Positions 1 to 11,278 of a DNA stretch of 64,000 nucleotides are shown here, in pieces. Both the position numbers and the translations under genes were made by a program. The number at the start of each line of letters is the position of its first letter. Positions within the stretch are counted from its first letter, which is position 1. Under the pieces are notes generated by a model. It had not been told where the DNA came from. It ran no database searches and saw nothing but the letters and a program-made list of their open reading frames with translations. Location of the stretch: the NCBI GenBank assembly GCA_035578905.1, contig JAQJVL010000123.1, positions 2,083,384 through 2,147,383 of the forward strand, in the 5' to 3' direction. The DNA is from Stictocephala bisonia (Eukaryota; Arthropoda; Insecta; Hemiptera; Membracidae).

Positions 1-2796
1 GAAATACAGTATATATTTTAAATTTAATTATAAGTTTAAAATGACTATTTGTCCATATAAGTATATAATCAAGATATGTTATAACTATATATTATGAAAT
101 ATTATTTTAGCATGGAGATATATGTTTGCTTTACATAAATTAATTGTTATTTGTGTTTTAATTTTTTAAAAGGTTTTTTATTTTTATTTCCTTTAAATTA
201 AAAAAAATTAGAAGAGGCTTAACATTTTAGTTACTTAATCCTTATATTTCGTAGTATTTTTTTAAGTAACTAAAAAACCAAATTATAGATGGAAATTAGG
301 AATATTTAATGGTTTTCATTATTAACATTGGTTCCTTAGTAATGCCAGTTAATTTGTGAATTAGTATTTACCTGGGTAACAAAGTAAATATTTCAGTGAT
401 TGCTTCGTATTGTCATTCACTGGGATAGTAATAAAACAACTGCACACCTATCTATACTAGGATTTTTCTTACTCTTCTTTAACAACTGAAGCATTAATTT
501 AATTGTTAAAGCCTACGTGCGTGTGTTTAATAAAAAGAGTCTGGATAGGTTCAGCAGACCCCAGTTCATATAAATATAATTGTAACTGTACAAAATCATA
601 TTTAGCTATGATCTAATATAGCCATTTTACTATGAAAGAATCTATAAATGAATATTGTAACATTCCAAAATTAGTATTAATAATTGTTTATTATTGAGAT
701 GAATTCAACAGAACTGACGAATTTATGAGGGACTATCATTAAGTCATCACTTAAAACATAATTTACAATATTATAAGTACATAGTATAAAAAATACCTCC
801 ATACCCATCTAACATTTATGAAATAAGTGGAAGGCCCATTGAACTACTCTTTGAATATTCAATTTAGTAGAGGTAGAAAATAAAGACAAACTTCACATCA
901 AGGAACTTTGAATTTATACTCGATGTAATAGATCTACCGACTTGACATGAGAACTCTTAGTAGTACTTAAGTAAGCTCTGAAGAGCGTTTTTGCCAAGAG
1001 CACAATGTCTCTGGCAATCTATAAAAATAAAAAAACATAAACGTATTTAACCGTATTAGTAAGGTACTGTATAAATAATATGGAAATCCATAAACTTAAA
1101 AGTTTACTTGCACTCAAATTTACATATTCAAACTAGCAGATTATTTAAATGTGACAACCATGCAAGACGTTGCTATTGGTAACGGCTGGCTAATATCGGC
1201 AAGTCTTTGACATCGCTTTTTGAGATTCTCCGTAGTTCCACTAACTGCTGTAGGAGCGCTCTGAAATAAATAAGGGTGATTCGATAAATGGTTTAGGCGT
1301 ATAGCGAAAGAAAAATATACTGAAACAGTGTGTGAAATTTCCGCTAAATTAATATTTATATTTCGCCACAAATTACGATTTCAGTGTAATATGTCAAAAA
1401 ACGTCTGTATGTTTGTGAACCAAACACTTGAAAATTAGGAAATGGATTCACTCGACATTTTTAGACAACATTGTATTTATAAGAGTTGTTTTAAATATTT
1501 AATTCCTAAAATTATAAACAGGAACAGAGCACTTCAAGCATTTTCTGACCTACCTACTACATTTCAAGTATGAAAATAAATGTCAGTGCTGTATAAGTGC
1601 TACTATGACCAGATGATTTATGTGCATATTCTATCCAAATCATATCCTGTACATTAATTACTGTGAGTTATTTATGAAAACAATTGTAAGTTACTTTATT
1701 ATTATCAGTCAACCTTCACTTTTATAACAATAAATATAACAAATAAATACTGATAGTAAATATTAGACTATGTCACAGTAAAGTGTGGCCCGGTTTAGCT
1801 AGTAAAATATAATTTAAGACCATATTGATTGGAACGCCATTATGTAATCTGATTAAATTATTACAGTCAGAGTTATTATAATTTCAAGCCGGAAATCAGC
1901 TTTGAGAACTATTGGCAGAAAGAATCAGCTTTCGTGTCGTTTCCCACAACGATAGGATGAGTCCTTAATAGGATTATGAATTGAACATTTTTTAAATGTA
2001 GATACATTCAAGTAATGCACTGACGTGATTTAATCTGTCATAGGCTATTTAATAATAATTATGATTAAGTAACATGAAACAATGTATTCATAAATTGACG
2101 TTGGAACACCTTGAACATACTTTTATTGTATATTTTGATTTTAAATTACATATTTAGAACTATGGGACACATTGGTAATTAGTAAATGTTACTTCACAAT
2201 CACTACGATGTGACGATATAAACAAACATATTTTTAAAATGATTAACAATTACAAAATTGCTACAACAGTCATTTACATGAGCATTACACCAAATTAAAT
2301 TGGTTAAATATTTGCAAATATATTTATTACTTGCAACTAAGATTATTGTAAATGAGGCGGTCAGTCAGCCATACAGTGTGTAATGGATCAGCCGTTAGTT
2401 GTGTTTGCCTTGCACCAGATTTATCTTGTATACAAACTCTTTGTAGTGTAAACAAAACACCGAATGAGATAAACACTCCACTCAGTATTTGAATTGAACA
2501 AAATGCAGGTGTAATGTTTTGTCTATTTTACACCTGCAGGTAGCACTATTATAGTTATAAATGTAAAGTAAATGTTAATGTGGCCATGACAATAATATAG
2601 TGTGCTACATATCGTAGATAATTGTAAAAACCTGTTAAAGAAAATGTACCAACTTTATTCACGATTTCGGTGTTAGGCACACACGTCTTAGCGACTTTAG
2701 TGATTGAGTTGTAACATTTACGTAAAATAATAGAGTAACATTTACGTGAAAGTAGACAAGCCTTTAGGCACTGTCACAATTGAAGACGTACTTCAA
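1..2796. other. AT-rich DNA without recognisable genes
   Basis: I see no coding region, tandem array or transposon end here. The longest open frame (76 codons, minus strand, 1141-1371) has no recognisable motif and is probably chance. Confidence 0.6.
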
Positions 2797-4437
2797 AGTT
2801 CGTTATATTACATGGCGTTATATTCATCTGTCAATCACCACAGTGAATATCTAGTTTAGCCCGAGTAATCACCGGTTCGTTACATTACATGGCTAAAGTT
2901 CATCTGTCAGTCACCACAGTGAATATCTCGTTTATCCCGAGTAATCACCGGTTCCTTATATTACCTGGCCAAAGTTCATCTGTCAGTCACCACAGTAAAT
3001 ATCTCGTTTATCCCGAGTAATCACCGGTTCGTTACATTACATGGCTAAAGTTCATCTGTCAGTCACCACAGTAAATATCTCGTTTATCCCGAGTAATCAC
3101 CGGTTCCTTACATTACATGGCTAAAGTTCATCTGTCAGTCACCACAGTAAATATCTCGTTTATCCCGAGTAATCACCGGTTCCTTATACTACATGGCCAA
3201 AGTTCATCTGTCAGTCACCACAGTAAATATCTCGTTTATCCCGAGTAATCACCGGTTCCTTATATTACATGGCTAAAGTTCATCTGTCAGTCACCACAGT
3301 GAACATCTAGTTCTGCCCGAGTAATCACCGGTTCCTTATATTACATGGCTAAAGTTCATCTGTCAGTCACCACAGTGAATATCTAGTTCAGCCCGAGTAA
3401 TCACAGGTTCCTTATATTACATGGCTAAAGTTCATCTGTCAGTCACCACAGTGAATATCTCGTTTATCCCGAGTAATCACCGGTTCCTTATATTACATGG
3501 CTAAAGTTCATCTGTCAGTCACCACAGTGAATATCTAGTTCAGCCCGAGTAATCACCGGTTCCTTACATTACATGGCTAAAGTTCATCTGTCAGTCACCA
3601 CAGTGAATATCTCGTTTATCCCGAGTAATCACCGGTTCCTTATATTACATGGCTAAAGTTCATCTGTCAGTCACCACAGTGAATATCTCGTTTATCCCGA
3701 GTAATCACCGGTTCCTTATATTACATGGCTAAAGTTCATCTGTCAGTCACCACAGTGAATATCTCGTTTATCCCGAGTAATAACCGGTTCCTTACATTAC
3801 ATGGCTAAAGTTCATCTGTCAGTCACCATAGTGAGTATCTAGTTCAGCCCGAGTAATCACCGGTTCGTTACATTACATGGCTAAAGTTTATTTGTCATTC
3901 GCCACATTGAACATCTAGTTCTGCCCGAGTAATCACCGGTCCGTTACATTACATGGCTAAAGTTTATTTGTCATTCGCCACAGTGAACATCTAGTTCTGC
4001 CCGAGTAATCATCGGTTCGTTACATTACATGGCTAAAGTTTATCTGTCATTCGCCACATTGAACATCTAGTTCTGCCCGAGTAATCACCGGTTCGTTACA
4101 TTACATGGCTAAAGTTTATTTGTCATTCGCCACATTGAACATCTAGTTCTGCCCGAGTAATCACCGGTTCGTTACATTACATGGCTAAAGTTTATTTGTC
4201 ATTCGCCACAGTGAACATCTAGTTCTGCCCGAGTAATCACCGGTTCGTTACATTACATGGCTAAAGTTTATCTGTCAGTCGCCACAGTGAACATCTAGTA
4301 CTGCCCGAGTAATCATCGGTTCGATACATTACATGGCTAAAGTTTATCTGTCAGTCGCCACAGTGAACATCTAGTTCTGCCCGAGTAATCATCGGTTCGT
4401 TACATTACATGGCTAAATTTTATCTGTCAGTATTATG
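2797..4437. repeat. 76-bp tandem array, about 21.5 copies, two subfamilies
   Basis: The phrase CATCTGTCAGTCACCACAGT and its variants start at 2825, 2901, 2977 and so on every 76 bases to 4421, with no length change over 21 intervals. Copies up to about 3880 read CACCACAGTGAATATCTCG; later copies read CGCCACATTGAACATCTAG with GTTTAT for GTTCAT. Each unit also carries CCCGAGTAATCACCGGTTC. The strict register and clean subfamily boundary suggest expansion by unequal exchange of two founder blocks. There are no unique spacers, so it is not CRISPR-like. Confidence 0.97.
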
Positions 4438-5810
4438 AACTGTATATTTAAGTGTGAACAATATTCAACGTTATTATGCACTATAATATGAAAGACGACT
4501 TTACTTTTACAAATGAATTATTTTTGTATCAAATAATACATTCGTTTTACTATTTAATAAAAGACCTTCCTAAAAGCATCAGAGAGTTCACTATTCAAAC
4601 ACAATCTGAGACTCGATTAAAGCGCCTGTTGCATTTTACTTTGTTGACGAGTTTTTGCCTCATCGCTGTGAATAATAAAAAAAATCTCATCTGAAAGTGT
4701 CACTGATTTAATATTAATTAAACAAGACTGTTTGGTTGAGTGACTCTTTATTTATGTATGAATGAGTCATTGATCAACTATTATTGTAATAATAGTAAAT
4801 ATTTAATGAAGTAAGTGTCAAACTGTCAATAAAGATGTATTATGTTTACTTTATGTAATATTACAGTTCTGTAATCAACCGGGAACTTACAAATACTTAA
4901 TTAATTTAAAATGTAATCTTGGGAAATATGTTAATTATAAAATAATTGAGGAGTAAATACCACACTTCCACATCGTTATCAGGAAGGGAATATAAATCAG
5001 CAATAGCTAGTTACGTCGAGAGTTACTCTTATAGCTAACTTTATTCAATTAACTCTAAAACACTAAACACTTTCCTCATGTTTATGTTGTTTCTATGTTC
5101 TAAATCTGAAACAAAATGACAAATTCACTCATCTTGATTGAATCGTATTTGTGAGTATCACAACTCATATTCTATTATTCTTCATTCCATTATTACACAT
5201 TATTTATATATCGGCAGTTCATTACTTTGGAAACTAACACTCAAAACATTATTGTACTTAAAATTAATTAGTCAATTATTATCATGAGAGAGTTTATTTC
5301 ATATTTTATGGAAAGATACAGTTACTCTAATATAAATCTATTCCTAATCTAGGAAAAATGTTTTACATTATAATATCGTGTGGATGAGCGAGAAAATATG
5401 TTGGAGTGAACTAAAAAAAGATCAACATAACTGTTACTAAACACTAATAAAGGGAAGCGATCAAAATAATATATTTAGATATTGAGTGCCTAAAATTTTA
5501 TTTAATCCATTAGTAATGATTTAAAAAAAATATTAAACTAGTATTTAAAAAAGATATCGAATGAAATAAGGTAATAAAATGATAAATAGATCGTTATCCT
5601 TTGAAAACGATAAAAATAAGGTATAAAATGAATATTTAAAAGTGACGATGGATAAAGTAAGAAACACAACGGCGGGATAAAGTAAAGAAGTAACAAGTTC
5701 ACGAGTAAACAGTTTATTAACTAAATCTCGTGAACTGATATTCCTTAAGATGTTATGCTACCTCAACTCTACATTACTGTCTAATCATCATCATTACTAC
5801 TATTATTATA
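4438..5810. other. AT-rich intergenic DNA
   Basis: Nothing supported. A 72-codon open frame at 4476-4694 begins just after the array but has low-complexity composition and no motif. Confidence 0.55.
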
Positions 5811-6253
5811 CAGGGTGGAAAAAATATAGCAATCCTTTCACAACAACGTTATTTTTTTCTATGGAGAATTTGATCATTTATTTTTTTGAATAATTGTGTT
5901 CCATAAAGCATAATTTTTTATCATAATAATTTACTTAGAACCGTTAAATAGCGGAGAAATAATATTGTTCAAATTAGTTACTTTGAAAAATTCAAATGAC
6001 CGCTACTGAGGAAAGATTAAATCATTCGAAGTCCGGTTTGTGGCAATTAATTTCTGTTGCATAGACCTTTCATTTGCTACCAAACTCGACCTAGGCTTAC
6101 GTTGAAGATTTTCGTTCAATTCTTCGTGGGGGGGAGGACAATTCATCTGTGGTCCCCCTGAAAAGATGAAATGTCGCTAATGGCGTCAAAAAATATGTTC
6201 TTTGTAACAATGATCATGTACAAGATTTTACTTTTCCATATTTTTTCCACCTG
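5811..6253. mobile_element. small TIR element (MITE-like), 443 bp
   Basis: The left end CAGGGTGGAAAAAATATAGC is matched in inverse by the right end, which reads CAGGTGGAAAAAATATGG on the minus strand. A TA dinucleotide precedes the left end; the right flank is TT, so the TA duplication is imperfect. CAGGGTG ends are common in Tc1/mariner-type insect elements. There is no coding sequence inside. Confidence 0.55.
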
Positions 6254-6614
6254 TTTATTACTAATTAAGTCTAATAAATCCTTATCGGAAGAAACATGCT
6301 TTTTAGTGTAAAAATGGCTCGATTATTATGGAACATTGGGAAAAGAACATAACTACTTTAATAGATAAATTTAAACGAAGTTCCTAGGAGTGGTTTCTAC
6401 AAGCTCCAAGCAGTTTTACTGCACTTCTCAACTAGTTTTCACTTAAGCAACTACAACCGCTGTATAACTCACGGCAAAACCGTTAGTCATACCGAATAGT
6501 TTTTACGGCGTTTAAAACTGGTTGAATTATAATAATACATTTACTAACCACACATGTATGTTCAGAGCCCGTGATCTACACGTTGAGGCATGAATATACT
6601 CAATACATATTAAA

Positions 6615-6656
6615 AAATGCAAATAAGGCATATATGAATATGCCTTATTTGCATTT
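6615..6656. repeat. perfect 18-bp hairpin
   Basis: AAATGCAAATAAGGCATA (6615-6632) and its exact reverse complement (6639-6656) are separated by 6 bases. Each arm holds the octamer ATGCAAAT, the POU-factor motif. It could be a relic of a transposon end or a cruciform; nothing around it decides. Confidence 0.85.
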
Positions 6657-6965
6657 GCCTGTACGTTATAACGTAAACAGCATATAAGTTTAAACCAAAC
6701 ACGTCCCTGGGTTGTCTGGAATACCCTCTAATGGTTAAATAAATCCTTTTTTTGTTAGTAACTAAGTGAGAAAATATCACATTCAGATTCAGTAACCAAC
6801 CTTACATAGTATCACCAATCACTTTGCATTTGAAAAAATTCAATTACATATACAGAATGTTCATAAACAAGCCTTCAATACCTCGGGATATGACAACTTA
6901 TATGAAAACTAAGTAAAAAGTTCTTATAAACATATGCCGTAATACACTTAAGTAACTTTCAGAAG

Positions 6966-7224
6966 CAACATACATGGGATCAAAAGCTTTGAATCATTTA
7001 CCAATTGAATTAAAAATAAATATTGAGAGTAAATATTTTAAAACTAATGTAAATAAAATCTGTTGAAAAAAGTGTCCAATTCATTGGAAGAATTTGTTTC
7101 TCCTTGTTAATATTTAGCTATGCCTTAGTTTTTGCATTTGTATTTTAAGTGTTTGTTGTAAACCAATTTGACTCTATTCATGTATGTATGTACAAGATGA
7201 ATAAAGAATAAAGAATACCTCAAG
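6966..7224 (+). mobile_element. 5'-truncated LINE 3' end
   Basis: Translation gives ALNHLPIELK followed after a frameshift by NSLEEFVS. These match the end of CR1/Jockey-like reverse transcriptase ORFs; compare the LINE at 21.4 kb, which ends VNKLPNSIK ... YSSDEFLAH. It finishes with a GAATAAA repeat tail. It lies within the left terminal repeat of the surrounding element and therefore inserted later. Confidence 0.65.
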
Positions 7225-7505
7225 ATATTATCTTTAAATCCGGCACAAGTATGAGGAATAATAATACCTAATTCAGTAGAGAATATCATGTTCCTACTTT
7301 GAAATAATTGAAAATGGCGGCTATTTTACATTTTCAAAGCTGCATATCTTAAAAAGTATTAATTAAAAAAATAAACTACAAAATACACAAACATTGCAAA
7401 GTTTTATTTCCTAAAAGATGGTACAAATATTGTTAACATCGGATCATTTAACTGATAAGTTATATTTTTTTTAATAGAGTACGTGCTAACCTAACCTTAC
7501 CTTAC

Positions 7506-7706
7506 CACTGTACGTGTATGGGTGGACGGGTGGGTCATTACCACTGTACGTGTATGGGTGGGTGGGTGGCTCAATACCACTGTACGTGTAGGGGTGGGTG
7601 GTTGGCTCAATACTACAGTACGTGTATGGGTGGGTGGGTCAATACCACTGTACGTGTATGGGTGGGCGGGTCAATACCACTGTGCGTGTATGGGTGGGCG
7701 GGTGTT
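7506..7706. repeat. 32-36 bp GT-rich minisatellite, about 6 copies
   Basis: Units read ACCACTGTACGTGTATGGG followed by a TGGGYGGGT run. Spacing is 36, 36, 36, 32 and 32 bases. The core ACTGTACGTGTATG is the same as in the large array at 61.9-64.0 kb. Open frames across it are repeat artefacts. Confidence 0.92.
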
Positions 7707-8356
7707 GGGATACAGTTTTGGGCAAAATTCATGAATATTTTTATTATTTTTAAAACTATTGGAAGAAATGAAATCTAACTTTGTAGCTGTGTACATTTCC
7801 CTACATAAAATATTTAGACATACTTGGTTTTCGCATAGCTAGGGGATGACCCATGAAGGAAGTCTTAAACATTTTAAATGTAAGCCTACCTCGAGTTACA
7901 CCTTATTTAACTCCAATAAGTTGTGGCAAATTTATCCAAATTGCATGAACTGTACTACAAATATTTCAACTTAGTTATTAATAATCTGAACTTAATAATC
8001 TTTATACCATCTCAAACCAAACTTTAAATTTTTTTCGGGTCTTAGGTTGTTTTAAATTTATACCTTTTAGGATATTAAGCTTTTAAAACTAAAACTATCC
8101 GCCATTTTTGAAGTGGTCCAAAGTAGGAACTTGATACTTTACTGAATCAGGTCTTGTTATTACTTATACATGTATCGGGTTTGAAGGAAATAAATTGAGG
8201 GATTATTATGATATTATAAATTGTGTAAAAAACACATTCAGACACACATGGAAATTTAGGCGTTTTAGGACACATGTTTATAGCAACTTATTTTTAGTTT
8301 TCGTATACGTAACCATATCCTGCAATTTTAAAGAGTTGTTATACGAACATCCTGTA

Positions 8357-9709
8357 GATATTATTTAAATAGTTTCATAATATAACTAAATAAATATAAA
8401 CTTAATAAACTATATCTTTGTAATAATATAGAGATAAGATGAAAAAATACAAGATTATTAAAGGAGCATTCAACAAGCCTTGTGATAGGCATTAAAATTT
8501 ATTCAAAACAAGGAAAACCGACCATATATTCAATATATCTCATTTATTTATACAAGCAATAATTAGTTTAGATTAAAATAAAATAAAACACGTTTTATTG
8601 GTGCACGTTGAAAGCGTTATAAGAAAAAAAAAGACACTTATAAATCCATCGTTAAGTCTACAATTAGTTGTTGAGTAAATAACCTTACACTTTTAATAAA
8701 TACTTCTGAAATAGTAAGCACTAGTTACAATTAAAACTGTTTTTTGTATTCTGTAAAATTAATTAGAAGATATATATTTGTAAAAATTTATAGTTTAAAC
8801 ATAACTTATAGTTTATAGAAACTCATTTTAAATTCATGTCGTAATAATTATTTAATGAAAAATATTAAGTTCACTGGAATCGTGTATTAACTTCATTGGT
8901 ATTCCCTGTAAAACTTGCTTTGTTGTCAGCTGTTGTGGAATTGATCAATAATTTAAGTATAAATATTTAAGCTAAAATTGAATAAATAATTTTATTGTAA
9001 GTTCTGAAAATTCCAGACGCTGAAGTATTTTCAGACCAGGTAGAAAATAACTGTCACAGCAATTGTCATTGTTATCTTTAGTATTTGACTGTGTTAGAAA
9101 TAAGAAGATATGGAATAGTAAAAATAAAGAAAGTGCTAATCAAAGATAAAATATTATTAATCATAAGTCATTTGACATTTATGCATCAATCTATGGTTAA
9201 AGGCCTGCGACATATTCTGTCCTCCACTACGCACATTCAATATGTTCATGGTACAGTCACTGCTTGCAGTATAGACCTTCCATTACAACAATGATCCTAC
9301 TTACCGTTGACACAGTGTTTACATTAGATTTACTCTAGTTTTGTTATAATAATTGAGTTTTATTATATTATTACTAATTGTTTACATGATATATTAATTG
9401 CAAATTTGACAATCCTTTGTTAAATTTGCGCTAATTGTGGTTAGTTTCAACATAGTTTAAATATTTTACCACAATTGATATTAATGTGATCCATAGTTAA
9501 ATTAATCGTTTAATTTAACTCTATGAATTATTACTAAGAAAACATTCATTTCAAGATCAGATGATCAATTATGATTGGTTGTCTCATACACTATACATTT
9601 AAGAGAAACAAGCTGACTCCCTGTTTTGTTTGTTTACATTACTTAAGTTATATAAGCGAAGCTGGGATATTCCATATCACGGTAAATAGAACAAACGATA
9701 GGTATCACG
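8357..9709. other. AT-rich DNA without recognisable genes
   Basis: No array, transposon end or convincing coding region was seen. A 69-codon open frame (9085-9294) has no motif. Confidence 0.55.
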
Positions 9710-9757
9710 GTGAGGCTGCGCAGTAGACTGAGGAGACAGTGACGTCACATGGGCGAA
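9710..9757 (+). repeat. dispersed block with TGACGTCACATGGGCGAA
   Basis: GGTATCACGGTGAGGCTGCG followed by CAGTAGACTG is nearly repeated at 57656-57704. The 18-base end TGACGTCACATGGGYGAA occurs inverted at 11261-11278. It probably marks the end of an old transposon family. The TGACGTCA palindrome is also a CREB-type site, but use as such is not shown. Confidence 0.55.
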
Positions 9758-11260
9758 CAGATGGTTGGCTGCCATAAAGTGCATTCATTTCATTCTACTA
9801 AAACTTTTGTGTTCTACTGGATTTTTTACCATGTTTGGTGTCATCTTATTTATGGTTAGTTGTGTTTATCTTCATTACAAAATATATTATAGGATAATAA
9901 TTATTATGCCGTAATGAGAAGTTGCCAGTTTTATAAGTTAAAACTCTTAAACGTTTATGTCAAACTTAATTTGTTGCAATGCTTGGAGCTTTTGTAATTT
10001 GTTGTGGTTTGTTTTTATTTGTATTATAAAATTTAATGTAGGACAACAGCTATGTTCTAACGAGTAATTTCTGGTCGTAGAACTAATGAAATACAATATA
10101 ACGAAGGTAATCAATCATTAATTTCATTCATTCCCGAAAGGAAAATCTTTTACGTAGACTATTGCCTGAATACGTGCATGCAAGCTGACAATGCTCGTAG
10201 TTCTAAACAGTTTGATGTAAAATATTTTGAGATAGATTTAAAGGGTGATATTTTAAATATAAAACTACATTTTATAGTTTTATATTTAAAGATATAGGTG
10301 ATATTATAAAGATAACTAAAACTATCGACAGTTAAATATACTAACATACTAATTTGTTGTCTGTTCCAAGTTATAGCGAGAGAAATAAAAGAGCTAAGAC
10401 TCGTGAAAGGAAAAAAATCGTTAATTCCCTTCTGCAGGAAACGGAAATAAACCAAAATTCGGAATATCTTTCTGAGTGTGTATCTGAGGGCTGTACAAAT
10501 ACCACAGTACTCAAATTAGTACACCTCAAATAGTTGAGCAGTAAACACAGATTTATAATGATATTTTAAACAAGAACATTTAATTTCAAAACAACTTTTA
10601 AACTTCTCAATTATCAAGAAGGAGACCTAAAATATACTCATAAATTGACAAAAATCCATCTATTTGTAGCTGGTACTGAAATACAAAATGTCCGTACAGC
10701 TGCTGAGTTTATGTATGGACCTGTAGCTTCAGCAAATAAATATAATAAAAATCACATGAATTTACTCAACAATTAATAATCGTAATAAGCTCTATTGCAC
10801 AAGTTCTAAATTACAGTGTTTTGTTTATTTATTTTATGTTTAGTTGCATGTAAAAGTCATTGTACATTGTTACATTGATCAAGAAAATGAATTCCAAATA
10901 GAAAATAGTACTCAGCAAACGTTATATAAAAATTTAAAATAATGAAATAAAAGGTTTTCATCATTTAATTATTTTAATTCAGATAAATATCATAATCTCT
11001 TGGAAAATTTCTGTTATAATTTAAAAATATTTAAAAATATTTAAAAATATGTAGGAATTTAAAAATATTATTTTAATATTTTGGTCATTTATGAAATATA
11101 AAATAATGAATTGTTTAAGTATAGTCATTACAAAATATGTCTGCCTTTCTCAGAATTAAAAGTTTTAAATCTAATTGACATTAAAACTTCTTTAAAAATA
11201 AATGATAACAAACGGAACTGTCCAGTAAACCTACTCCACACATGTCCGTAAAGCTGCCAC
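9758..11260. other. AT-rich DNA between two inverted 18-base motifs
   Basis: Bounded by TGACGTCACATGGGCGAA and its inverted copy, this could be the body of an old TIR element. No coding sequence is recognised; a 98-codon minus-strand frame at 10159-10455 has no motif. Confidence 0.35.
10252..10290. repeat. perfect 16-bp AT-rich hairpin
   Basis: TTTAAATATAAAACTA (10252-10267) and its exact reverse complement (10275-10290) flank a 7-base loop. Such dyads arise fairly easily in DNA this AT-rich. Confidence 0.8.
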
Positions 11261-11278
11261 TTCACCCATGTGACGTCA
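11261..11278 (-). repeat. inverted copy of the TGACGTCACATGGGYGAA motif
   Basis: TTCACCCATGTGACGTCA is the reverse complement of the 9740-9757 motif apart from one transition. Confidence 0.6.

Larger units (their letters stand above)
6853..8354. mobile_element. TA-flanked element with long TIRs and an internal minisatellite
   Basis: The left end TACAGAATGTTC mirrors the right end GAACATCCTGTA, with TA duplications at 6851-6852 and 8355-8356. The imperfect inverted similarity continues inward: 6853-6960 pairs with roughly 8240-8354, and 7230-7370 pairs with 8060-8200 (shared AAATGGCGG block and TTCCTACTTTG). The left repeat is interrupted by a LINE tail (6966-7224). The centre holds a minisatellite (7506-7706). 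TA duplications and CAG.. ends fit Tc1/mariner. No transposase remains, so it is non-autonomous. Confidence 0.65.

Noticed and set aside
2797..4437. CRISPR-like array
   Set aside because: Repeats are head to tail with no unique spacers, in a eukaryotic setting; the same holds for the 78-bp array.
4476..4694. 72-codon open frame beside the 76-bp array
   Set aside because: AT-rich composition, no motif, no polyadenylation or splice context beyond chance.
7506..7778. Two overlapping glycine/tryptophan-rich open frames
   Set aside because: Both read through the GT-rich minisatellite in different frames.
10159..10455. 98-codon minus-strand open frame
   Set aside because: Phe/Ile/Ser-rich translation typical of random AT-rich DNA, and it spans a hairpin.
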